From Gammaproteobacteria bacterium (lineage in GTDB: Bacteria > Pseudomonadota > Gammaproteobacteria > SZUA-229): DNA of 5,040 nucleotides. The number at the start of each line of letters is the position of its first letter. The stretch's first letter is position 1. Of the stretch, positions 1 through 5,040 are shown piece by piece. Both the position numbers and the translations under genes were made by a program. The stretch lies in assembly GCA_016764035.1 (NCBI GenBank), contig JAESSQ010000028.1:1-5040 (forward strand), read 5' to 3'. The notes under the pieces are model-generated. The model was not told the origin of the DNA and did not search any database. It worked only from the letters and a program-made list of their open reading frames with translations.

Positions 1-166
1 GAATGATTTTTTCTTCATGAAACGCCCAAACATCCGCATTTGTGCCTATAGCACCATTGAAAATCGGGCCAAGTGTGGGGTGCGCACGAATTTTGGCATA
101 AAACACTTGCACCACATTATTTATTTGCTCGGTACTAATGGGGCAATGCTTAGTAGTGTCAGACAT
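1..166 (-). CDS. Group III truncated haemoglobin, N-terminal part (runs off left edge)
   Basis: This leftward gene starts with ATG at 164-166 and is cut by the window edge after 55 codons. The visible protein has the N-terminal plan of a group III (Ctb-like) truncated globin: a short pre-A region, a B helix ending FYAKIR (Tyr23 at B10), then LGPIFN (Phe36 at CD1) and a W-x-x-H segment (Trp47, His50, the latter at distal E7). Tyr B10 and His E7 are the ligand-stabilising residues known in this group. The proximal His F8 and Trp G8 lie outside the window and cannot be checked. A weak AAGAG ribosome site precedes the start. The gene begins 37 bp after the nirC stop on the same strand, so the two are probably co-transcribed. 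Members of this family bind O2 and NO, and in Campylobacter are part of the nitrosative stress response; a similar role here is inferred from context. Confidence 0.85.
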   Translation of the reverse strand, partial: MSDTTKHCPISTEQINNVVQVFYAKIRAHPTLGPIFNGAIGTNADVWAFHEEKII

Positions 167-203
167 AACAAACTCTTTTTTAGTGTAAAGACGTGTTTCA
201 ATG

Positions 204-971
204 CTACTTAGTGGGCCACGGGTTAGCCAATGTGTACCCATAGGCCATAAAAAATACACCGGCTATGGTATTACCCAAAGTAACCCAGAGTAAATTATGA
301 GCCATACCGGCTAAAGAAATTGCTTCAGAGTGCTCGGCAAGAAGCGCCAGACTAAATAATGTCATGTTGGCTATGCTATGTTCATATCCACTGGCAATAA
401 ATGCAAACAAACACCAAAATATTACGATAGCTTTTGCTGAATCGCCTTTCACTCGATAAGACATCCAAATAGCTAGGCATACCAACCAATTACACAAGAT
501 GCCACGAGCAACCAGCTCTCCAGCCGAACTGTTCATTTTGTATTCAGCAACTTTCAATAATACTTCACCACTTGATTTCATTAACGCCCCATCCCCAAGA
601 TAATACAAATAGGCAAGCGCTATACAGCCTAATAAATTACCCATCCAGGTAATGAACCATGCTTTTACCACATCGACCGTTTTTATCACGTTTCTAATAC
701 GACCAATGGACATATACATAGTATGTCCTGTAAACAGTTCTGAGCCAGCAAATACAACCAGCATTAAAGCAATACCAAATGATGCCCCCATTATTAAAAC
801 GCTATATTCTTGAGGCACCATACCAGCAAGGGTAAAGATTAATATGACGCCTAATCCTACATAAGCGCCAGCCATGATGCTGCCTATGAGAAAGGATAAA
901 GGTGACTTTTGAATTATGTTAGCTTTAGAAGTCGCTATTTTTGCAAATTGATCGAGAGTTTCAGTGTACAC
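204..971 (-). CDS. nirC: NirC-type nitrite channel (formate/nitrite transporter family)
   Basis: This 255-residue integral membrane protein is of the FocA/NirC family: pentameric, aquaporin-like channels for small anions in the inner membrane. About six hydrophobic segments are visible. It matches E. coli NirC as I remember it over nearly its whole length: MAGAYVGLG (33-41), AGSELFTGHT (75-84), GNLLG (111-115), CNWLVCLAIWM (160-170), GYEHSIANM (195-203) and NLLWVTLGN (226-234). His198 is the conserved pore histidine, equivalent to FocA His209. The start is GTG; an in-frame TAG lies three codons upstream and the N-terminus aligns without gaps to E. coli NirC, so this start is well supported. 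No nirBD genes adjoin it, unlike in E. coli. It sits 37 bp behind nsrR with an NsrR-like palindrome and a TATAAT between them, so it may be read from its own repressed promoter, from nsrR, or both. Nitrite rather than formate as substrate follows from the NirC-like sequence and the NO-related neighbours. Confidence 0.93.
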   Translation of the reverse strand: MYTETLDQFAKIATSKANIIQKSPLSFLIGSIMAGAYVGLGVILIFTLAGMVPQEYSVLIMGASFGIALMLVVFAGSELFTGHTMYMSIGRIRNVIKTVDVVKAWFITWMGNLLGCIALAYLYYLGDGALMKSSGEVLLKVAEYKMNSSAGELVARGILCNWLVCLAIWMSYRVKGDSAKAIVIFWCLFAFIASGYEHSIANMTLFSLALLAEHSEAISLAGMAHNLLWVTLGNTIAGVFFMAYGYTLANPWPTK

Positions 972-983
972 ACCAGCCTACTC

Positions 984-1012
984 ATTATAATGTATTTAAA
1001 ATACATGTTTAA
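984..1012 (-). promoter_or_regulatory. Possible nirC promoter, overlapping the operator
   Basis: On the minus strand a perfect TATAAT lies at 984-989, overlapping the right-hand edge (in minus-strand terms) of the NsrR-like palindrome. The best-spaced -35 at 1007-1012 (TTAAAC, 17-bp spacer) is poor. Transcription from this -10 would begin near 977, only about six bases before the GTG start of nirC, giving an almost leaderless mRNA with no real ribosome site. The hexamer may therefore be a chance match in AT-rich sequence. Confidence 0.4.
987..1009. promoter_or_regulatory. NsrR-like operator upstream of nirC
   Basis: An 11-1-11 palindrome: left half ATAATGTATTT (987-997), centre A at 998, right half AAATACATGTT (999-1009). 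Against the known NsrR half-site AAGATGyATTT the halves match 9 and 10 of 11 positions, the latter read on the minus strand. It sits between nsrR and nirC and overlaps the last codon of nsrR by one base. NsrR bound here would block any promoter that starts nirC and the globin gene. Confidence 0.75.
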
Positions 1013-1452
1013 TGGTTTTCAGTGTTTATGTCAAGCCCAAATTGCAAAAGCATATAATTTTTTTCTTTAATCAAATCTGCAATTGTGTATTGGTTTAATC
1101 TATCAATAAAGACTTCATGTGCCTCATCTAACGCACGTTTAAGGACACAACCAACCACGAGGACACAGCGAGGATTGATACAATCTACCAAACTTTTTTG
1201 GGGCTCAAATCGTGAAACAACATACCCTACTGTTATCTTATCAGCAGCCTTACCCATTACTAAGCCTCCATTCCTACCCCGCTTAGATAGTAACAGCCCT
1301 TCCTTTGATAATAGATGTACAACTTTCAATAAATGATTCCTGGATAAATTATATTTTTCTGTTAATTCCGTAATAGTTATTTGACGGCCTTCATTTAATG
1401 CCGCATATATCAACACTCTAAGCGCATAATCAGTAAAACGAGTGAGCCGCAT
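1009..1452 (-). CDS. nsrR: NsrR, Rrf2-family iron-sulfur NO-sensing repressor
   Basis: This 147-residue transcriptional regulator of the Rrf2 family matches NsrR closely. The N-terminus MRLTRFTDYALRVLIY is typical, with Asp8 at the position known to ligate the cluster in Streptomyces NsrR. A winged helix follows, with the recognition helix around LSRNHLLKVV (36-45) and the wing around KRGRNGG (57-63). Cys91, Cys96 and Cys102 have the same spacing and positions as the [Fe-S] ligands of E. coli NsrR. In known members, nitrosylation of the cluster releases DNA. The ATG has a good GAGGT ribosome site (1459-1463) six bases upstream. The gene diverges from the haem-copper NO reductase-like operon, and three NsrR-like palindromes lie in the flanking gaps, one over its own promoter, so autoregulation is likely. 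IscR and RirA, other Rrf2 members, are less likely given the cysteine spacing and the operators. Confidence 0.95.
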   Translation of the reverse strand: MRLTRFTDYALRVLIYAALNEGRQITITELTEKYNLSRNHLLKVVHLLSKEGLLLSKRGRNGGLVMGKAADKITVGYVVSRFEPQKSLVDCINPRCVLVVGCVLKRALDEAHEVFIDRLNQYTIADLIKEKNYMLLQFGLDINTENH

Positions 1453-1467
1453 ATATCAACCTCATAA

Positions 1468-1490
1468 ATAATGTATTTATAATACTACTT
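1468..1490. promoter_or_regulatory. NsrR-like operator over the nsrR promoter
   Basis: A degenerate 11-1-11 palindrome: left half ATAATGTATTT (1468-1478), identical to the left half of the nirC site, centre A at 1479, right half TAATACTACTT (1480-1490). The halves match the NsrR half-site at 9 and 8 of 11 positions. It covers the predicted nsrR -10 region and suggests weaker autorepression than at the other two sites. Its centre is 52 bp, about five helical turns, from the centre of the operator of the rightward operon. Confidence 0.6.
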
Positions 1491-1502
1491 TTGTCTTGAC
1501 AA
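1474..1502 (-). promoter_or_regulatory. nsrR promoter
   Basis: On the minus strand TTGTCA (1497-1502) can serve as -35, with TAAATA (1474-1479, 17-bp spacer) or TATAAA (1476-1481, 15-bp spacer) as -10. Transcription would start around 1467, about 15 bases before the ATG, leaving room for the GAGGT ribosome site. The -35 lies on top of the -35 of the rightward promoter, and the -10 lies inside an NsrR-like palindrome. Confidence 0.55.
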
Positions 1503-1524
1503 ACATAAGAACCAAAGATAAGGT
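1496..1524 (+). promoter_or_regulatory. Promoter of the haem-copper NO reductase-like operon
   Basis: A consensus -35 TTGACA (1496-1501) is followed after 17 bp by a weak -10 TAAGGT (1519-1524), which keeps the key T, A and final T. Transcription would begin near 1531, in the centre of the NsrR-like palindrome 1520-1542, giving a leader of about 34 bases with GGAG (1554-1557) seven bases before the first ATG. A strong -35, a weak -10 and an operator across -10 and +1 are typical of a promoter shut by a repressor. Confidence 0.6.
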
Positions 1525-1542
1525 GCATTTCAAATACATCTT
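1520..1542. promoter_or_regulatory. Strong NsrR operator of the NO reductase-like operon
   Basis: The best NsrR site in the window: left half AAGGTGCATTT (1520-1530), centre C at 1531, right half AAATACATCTT (1532-1542), which reads AAGATGTATTT on the other strand. The halves match AAGATGyATTT at 10 and 11 of 11 positions with the standard 1-bp spacer. It overlaps the -10 and the predicted start point of the rightward promoter. Confidence 0.85.
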
Positions 1543-1564
1543 ATAGTTATATTGGAGCAGTAAC

Positions 1565-2095
1565 ATGAACCCAACATTCTTACCATGGCTAATAACCATC
1601 ACATGCTTGTTAATTGTTGCTAGTGCATTCACTTTTGTAATATCAAGCTCCAGGACAAGGAACGAAGATTATGATGATATTGTAAAACGCTCATATAAAT
1701 TTCGCAAAATATTTTTCATTGTCTTCCTACTCGGCGGCATCATCATTACCAGCTTAACAATGAAAAACTTACCATATGATGCGCATGCAAAAGTATCTGG
1801 CGATGTTATTAAAGTCAATGCCACAGGCCACCAATGGTATTGGGATATCGACAAAACACATTTTATCGTAGGTCAACCAGTAATATTCAATGTCACCAGC
1901 GCCGATGTAAACCATGGTTTTGGCATTTATAACGATAAGCTAACGCTGTTAAATCAAACTCAAGCAATGCCAGGTTACATTAATAAACTTGTCCACACGT
2001 TTGATAAGCCAGGGAAGTACAAAATATTATGCCTGGAATATTGCGGTTTATCTCACCATGCAATGGTGGCAGAACTTACTGTTACTGAACAATAA
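1565..2095 (+). CDS. CuA subunit II of a haem-copper NO reductase (sNOR/NorSY type)
   Basis: A short (176-residue) subunit II of the haem-copper oxidase superfamily. Two hydrophobic helices (about 7-28 and 48-65) anchor a periplasmic cupredoxin domain. All CuA ligands are present: His117 in DVNHGFG, then Cys156, Glu158, Cys160, His164 and Met167 in CLEYCGLSHHAM. An aromatic GHQWYW segment (88-93), where cytochrome c donates electrons in oxidases, is also kept. Subunit II therefore takes electrons from a soluble c-type cytochrome or cupredoxin and passes them to subunit I. It is clearly shorter than typical A-family subunits II, and the DVNHGF context is more like the B (ba3) family. The ATG has GGAG seven bases upstream. 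It is the first gene of the operon, right behind an NsrR operator, with subunit I following within 23 bp. By sequence alone it could be annotated cytochrome c oxidase subunit II; the NO reductase call comes from subunit I and the gene order. Confidence 0.85.
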   Translation: MNPTFLPWLITITCLLIVASAFTFVISSSRTRNEDYDDIVKRSYKFRKIFFIVFLLGGIIITSLTMKNLPYDAHAKVSGDVIKVNATGHQWYWDIDKTHFIVGQPVIFNVTSADVNHGFGIYNDKLTLLNQTQAMPGYINKLVHTFDKPGKYKILCLEYCGLSHHAMVAELTVTEQ

Positions 2096-2103
2096 TAATG
2101 ATT

Positions 2104-2108
2104 AGGAG
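2104..2108 (+). promoter_or_regulatory. Ribosome site fixing the subunit I start
   Basis: AGGAG lies 10 bases before the ATG at 2119 and downstream of the earlier in-frame ATG at 2098, which has no such site. It favours 2119 as the start of subunit I. Confidence 0.6.
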
Positions 2109-2118
2109 AATAAATCCA

Positions 2119-3573
2119 ATGAACACGCCCATTCAATCTCGAAAGGACATAACACCTGCTGCCAAAAACACATTATTAATTTACTTATCAACCACTCTTG
2201 CAGTGCTACTTCTAATGATGGTGTTTGGTGCTGTGTTGCGTGCAGGACAAGCTCAAATTATAAATCTTGACTTAACGCTTTTTTATAAACTTATGACACT
2301 TCATGGCGCCGGCATGGTTGGTATTTCAGGTCTTGGTAGCGCTGCCGTTATGTGGTACTTCCTCAGCAAATACATCAAATTATCAACGGGGATTTTAATT
2401 GCCAATCTAGTTTTTTTTCTGCTCGGCGTCGTATTGATCCTAGGCGCAATACTTATCGGTGATTTTGCTGCAGGCTGGACCTTCCTCTATCCACTACCTG
2501 TCAAATCGATGAACATTTGGAGCATAGAGTCTGCCGCGACTTACTTATTTGGTTTGTTATTCATAGGTGTTGGCTTTTTATTATTATACCTAGATATAGG
2601 CCTCGCCCTAATTAAAAGCTACGGTGGACTAAGTAGATCTTTAGGCTGGCACTGTTTATTTGGTAATAGCAAAGAATTTCCACCAGCAACTGTAGTCGCT
2701 AGCACCATGGTTCTTATTATTAACACTTTAGGTATTTTAGTAGGTGCCGTGGTACTCATAATAAGCTTAATAAATGCTTTCTACCCTGCATTTCAACCAG
2801 ATGCCTTGCTCGTTAAGTCCCTTATCTTTTTCTTTGGCCATGTCTTTATAAATGCTGCTATTTATATGGCTGTTATCGCTGTCTATGAAATATTACCAAC
2901 GTATACAAACAGACCGTGGAAGGTGAATAAAATATTTTTAGCTGCATGGAGCTTTTCTACACTAATGGTTCTTGCTGTTGTGCCACACCATATGCTGATG
3001 GACTTTAATGTGCCTACCTGGCTAGCAACTATCGGTCAAATCGGTTCTTACATAAGCGGCATTCCCGTACTAATTATTACTGTTTATGGGGCATTGACCA
3101 TTGTTTATAAATCCGGCATTCGTTGGGACTTAGCCGCAGGCTTGCTATTTATGTCTATGTACGGTTGGGCATCAGGCGTAATACCAGCGATTGTTGATGC
3201 GACAATACATGTTAATACGGTTATGCATAACACACAGTGGGTTCCAGGTCATTTTCACTTTTACTTGTTGCTTGGCGTGCTACCAATGATTTTTGGATTC
3301 ATGCTGCACATTACTAAAAAGCCCAGCAACGAAAACACTATGAACAATAGCGACAAAGCCTCTCTTTTTATATATTTATTTGCTGGCGTAGGTTTTGTTA
3401 TGGCTTTTCTTTATAGCGGAAAAAATAGCGTACCACGACGCTGGGGAGTACACCTTGATGAATGGTTAGCAACCGATCAAGTTGCCACTGTTTTTGCAGT
3501 GCTTATTATCATCGCTTTTTTCGTAATTGCCAGCAAATTTTTCTTGCGCTTACCAAACCTGTTACGCCATTAA
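2119..3573 (+). CDS. Haem-copper NO reductase catalytic subunit I (sNOR/NorSY type)
   Basis: A 484-residue membrane protein with about twelve helices and the complete haem-copper histidine set (numbered from the ATG at 2119): His62 (TLHG) and His380 for low-spin haem, His241 (FFFGH), His290 and His291 (VPHH) for CuB, and His378 in WVPGHFHF for high-spin haem. The PRR motif (439-441) near the haem propionates is also kept. Aligned by eye with the GHPxVY helix of ba3 oxidases, the segment ends in a shared YxILP, and the crosslinked tyrosine at His+4 is replaced by Asn245; the proline after His241 is also lost. Oxygen reductases of the A and B families need that tyrosine, so the protein is more likely an NO reductase making N2O. 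The order subunit II, subunit I, SenC, membrane protein is that of norSY-senC-orf1 (sNOR). It lacks the cNOR HxxxE pattern at this helix. An in-frame ATG at 2098 would add seven residues but lacks a ribosome site. Confidence 0.85.
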   Translation: MNTPIQSRKDITPAAKNTLLIYLSTTLAVLLLMMVFGAVLRAGQAQIINLDLTLFYKLMTLHGAGMVGISGLGSAAVMWYFLSKYIKLSTGILIANLVFFLLGVVLILGAILIGDFAAGWTFLYPLPVKSMNIWSIESAATYLFGLLFIGVGFLLLYLDIGLALIKSYGGLSRSLGWHCLFGNSKEFPPATVVASTMVLIINTLGILVGAVVLIISLINAFYPAFQPDALLVKSLIFFFGHVFINAAIYMAVIAVYEILPTYTNRPWKVNKIFLAAWSFSTLMVLAVVPHHMLMDFNVPTWLATIGQIGSYISGIPVLIITVYGALTIVYKSGIRWDLAAGLLFMSMYGWASGVIPAIVDATIHVNTVMHNTQWVPGHFHFYLLLGVLPMIFGFMLHITKKPSNENTMNNSDKASLFIYLFAGVGFVMAFLYSGKNSVPRRWGVHLDEWLATDQVATVFAVLIIIAFFVIASKFFLRLPNLLRH

Positions 3574-3577
3574 AAGA

Positions 3578-4177
3578 GTGATAAAAATATTACAGCCATG
3601 GATACCAATTACCTTAGCCATTATGTTTGGCTTAACACTAATCTTACATGCCACGGAAGGCTTAACTATTTTCACAACCGAAGGCCATCGAAGACAAGAC
3701 GTTGAATCTAATCCAAGGCCTGTCCCAGAAATAACTTTTATAGATCAAAGTAACACTGCGCTATCAATATCATATTTCAAAGGCAAGACTATTTTAATGG
3801 AATTTTTTTTTACTTCTTGCCCATCTTATTGCTATGCAATGGGAAGTCAATTTAAAAAACTACAAACCCATATAATGCAATCAGGCATTAAAAACGTTGT
3901 ACTAATGAGCGTCAGTTTTGATTACAAAAATGACGCTAATAAACAAATTCAAACCTACTCAAAAAGATTTAATGCACAAAAGCCGTTCTGGTATGTAGTG
4001 AGAGCAAAAAACAATGATGAATTAAATCAACTAATCAAAACGTTCGAAGTTATCATTGTTGGTAATGAGCAAAGCGGTTATGAACATGATTCGGCCGTTC
4101 ATCTTATAAGCAGTCAAAGCGAACTATACAAAATAATTGATTTTACCGATGACGAAGGCATTCGAAATGTTTTCTAA
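3578..4177 (+). CDS. senC: SCO1/SenC-family copper chaperone
   Basis: A thioredoxin-fold protein of the SCO1/SenC/PrrC family, which delivers copper to, or reduces, the CuA site of haem-copper enzymes. Numbered from GTG at 3578 (199 residues), an N-terminal hydrophobic anchor (about 5-25) is followed by a periplasmic domain. The copper-binding CxxxC is Cys81-PSY-Cys85 within FFFTSCPSYC, and the third ligand is His170 in YEHDSAVHLI. The usual proline after the second cysteine is tyrosine here. The start is uncertain: no ATG precedes the anchor. GTG 3578, four bases after the subunit I stop, gives a normal N-terminus, while an in-frame TTG at 3527 would add 17 polar residues and overlap subunit I, with no ribosome site. 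ATG 3626 would cut the anchor. Placement directly after the CuA and CuB subunits points to assembly of this complex. Confidence 0.85.
   Translation: MIKILQPWIPITLAIMFGLTLILHATEGLTIFTTEGHRRQDVESNPRPVPEITFIDQSNTALSISYFKGKTILMEFFFTSCPSYCYAMGSQFKKLQTHIMQSGIKNVVLMSVSFDYKNDANKQIQTYSKRFNAQKPFWYVVRAKNNDELNQLIKTFEVIIVGNEQSGYEHDSAVHLISSQSELYKIIDFTDDEGIRNVF
4155..4158 (+). promoter_or_regulatory. Ribosome site fixing the start of the last operon gene
   Basis: AAGG (within GAAGGC) lies eight bases before ATG 4167, inside the end of the senC coding region. It favours 4167 over the in-frame TTG 4137 and ATG 4149. Confidence 0.5.
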
Positions 4178-4784
4178 CAGGGATGTAAGATTTTACAACC
4201 ATGTGAACTTAGTGTTGTTATTTATTGCATGGATAACAATCTGTTTTTCTCCTATTAGCACTTGGTTAGAAAGCGATATTAGGTTACACATGCTTGTTCA
4301 ATTGCCTGCGCTAGTATTACTTGGTTATTTTTTATGCAAACAACTCGTGCCAAATTGGACTGTCAATAGCACATCAAAGCAACCGGGCGCCGCCAGTGTC
4401 GTCCTTGCATTATTTGTAACCATATACTGGATGATACCAAAGTCATTAGATGCTGCGCTAACTTACGAAATACATTCATACATAAAGTACCTAAGCATTC
4501 CTCTACTAATAGGTGTGCCTCTTGCTCTAGGATGGCATCAAGTTGGCTCCATTTTTAGAGGATTTGTCATAATAGAATTAATAGCCATGTTACTACGCTT
4601 AGGATGGTTGTATAGAGACTCTCCGATAAGGTTGTGCAGTAACTATGGCCTGTACGAACAAAATTCATTAGGCAATTATTTTTTAATTATTGCGATAACA
4701 TGTAGCGTCTATTACTCTTTTAAATGCTTTTATCCAAAAAATTTAAGGCTCACATTAAAAACAAAAGTTACATCCTCAAAATAA
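4167..4784 (+). CDS. Polytopic membrane protein of unknown function, orf1 of norSY-senC-orf1
   Basis: A 205-residue protein with about five or six hydrophobic segments (roughly 13-30, 41-58, 77-91, 109-123, 130-147 and 171-186 from ATG 4167). Its function is not known. Striking polar or charged residues inside or at the ends of helices are His41-Met42 after ESDIRL, WMIP-x-x-LDAAL (88-97), His103, and a loop LYRDSPIRLCSNYGL near 148-162 with Cys157. The first part (HMLVQLPALVLLGY) and the WMIP segment recall, loosely, CtaG-type assembly factors for CuB, but I do not claim membership. The ATG overlaps the end of senC by 11 bases, so translation is probably coupled. Its fixed place after senC in the sNOR cluster suggests a role in maturation or copper insertion, which is inference. 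The operon appears to end here, as the next gene converges. Confidence 0.75.
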   Translation: MFSNRDVRFYNHVNLVLLFIAWITICFSPISTWLESDIRLHMLVQLPALVLLGYFLCKQLVPNWTVNSTSKQPGAASVVLALFVTIYWMIPKSLDAALTYEIHSYIKYLSIPLLIGVPLALGWHQVGSIFRGFVIIELIAMLLRLGWLYRDSPIRLCSNYGLYEQNSLGNYFLIIAITCSVYYSFKCFYPKNLRLTLKTKVTSSK

Positions 4785-4810
4785 TTCGACATGATTGTAG
4801 TTGTTTTTAT

Positions 4811-5040
4811 TCACTTCATCTCAGCCAGCACCTGCTTCAGCATTTGAATAGCCTGCGCGTGATAGCTACCACCGAACAGATTTAAATGATTAATGATGTG
4901 ATAAATATTGTAAAAATGCTTTCGTACAGCAAAACCATCATCTAACGGAAAAGCATTCTGGTAACTCGCGTAAAAATCAGGTTCAAAACCTCCAAACAGA
5001 TACGTCATCGCCAGATCCGCTTCTCGATCACCATAATAAA
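4811..5040 (-). CDS. Fructosamine/ketosamine-3-kinase family protein, C-terminal part (runs off right edge)
   Basis: The last 75 or so codons of a leftward gene whose start lies beyond the window; the stop is TGA at 4811-4813. The visible sequence carries YYGDREADLAMTYLFGGF, then DFYASYQNAFPLDDGF and YHIINHLNLFGGSY, matching the C-terminal end of E. coli YniA and the FN3K family as I remember them. These kinases have an aminoglycoside phosphotransferase-like fold and phosphorylate ketosamines on glycated proteins or small molecules, leading to deglycation. GDRE contains the metal-binding acidic residue region usual in this fold. It converges on the NO reductase-like operon with only 26 bp between the stops and shows no functional link to it. 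The ATP-binding N-terminal lobe cannot be examined. Confidence 0.88.
   Translation of the reverse strand, partial: YYGDREADLAMTYLFGGFEPDFYASYQNAFPLDDGFAVRKHFYNIYHIINHLNLFGGSYHAQAIQMLKQVLAEMK

Noticed and set aside
17..211. Plus-strand open frame of 64 codons
   Set aside because: It lies opposite the truncated globin start, where the minus-strand protein is clearly recognisable; its own translation shows no family features and no ribosome site.
1085..1336. Plus-strand open frame of 83 codons
   Set aside because: It is antisense to nsrR, whose product is well conserved, and its translation is low in recognisable features.
1669..1854. Minus-strand open frame of 61 codons
   Set aside because: It is antisense to the CuA subunit II gene and has no recognisable content.
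1565..3573. Ordinary cytochrome c oxidase subunits II and I
   Set aside because: Subunit I lacks the crosslinked active-site tyrosine, subunit II is short, there is no subunit III, and the genes sit under an NsrR-type operator with NO-related neighbours.
4785..4810. Possible bidirectional terminator between the convergent genes
   Set aside because: There is a T-rich run (GTTGTTTTTATT) but no GC-rich inverted repeat before it on either strand, so an intrinsic terminator cannot be supported.
1..5040. Mobile elements, CRISPR arrays, tRNA or rRNA genes
   Set aside because: I saw no transposase, direct-repeat array, terminal inverted repeats or RNA gene signatures; nearly all sequence is accounted for by the genes listed.

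Overview
The window is a compact block of nitric oxide and nitrite defence genes from an AT-rich proteobacterium, most likely gammaproteobacterial. That placement rests on the close resemblance, from memory, of three products to Escherichia coli NirC, NsrR and the fructosamine kinase YniA. It is inference, since no searches were run.

Layout. Leftward from about 1452, three genes follow one another with short gaps: nsrR (an Rrf2-family iron-sulfur NO sensor and repressor), nirC (a formate/nitrite channel) and the first 55 codons of a group III truncated haemoglobin that runs off the left edge. Rightward from 1565, four tightly packed genes follow: a CuA-bearing subunit II, a haem-copper subunit I, a SCO1/SenC-type copper chaperone and a polytopic membrane protein of unknown function. 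This order matches the norSY-senC-orf1 cluster (sNOR) known from ammonia-oxidising bacteria, earlier annotated as a second cytochrome c oxidase (coxB2A2). At the right edge, the last 75 or so codons of a fructosamine kinase family gene converge on the operon and look functionally unrelated.

Regulation. The 112-bp gap between nsrR and the oxidase-like operon holds two divergent promoters whose -35 hexamers overlap on opposite strands. Each -10 region is overlapped by its own 11-1-11 palindrome resembling the NsrR operator (AAGATGyATTT half-sites). A third such palindrome lies between nsrR and nirC. The simplest reading is that NsrR represses its own gene, nirC plus globin, and the reductase operon, and that NO relieves all three.

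How the parts fit. NirC would move nitrite across the inner membrane, the globin would bind or detoxify NO, and the haem-copper complex would reduce NO to N2O with electrons from a c-type cytochrome entering at CuA. SenC and the last gene would help copper-site assembly. The strongest evidence that the haem-copper enzyme is not an oxygen reductase is in subunit I: all six metal-ligand histidines are present, but the position of the His-crosslinked tyrosine holds asparagine.
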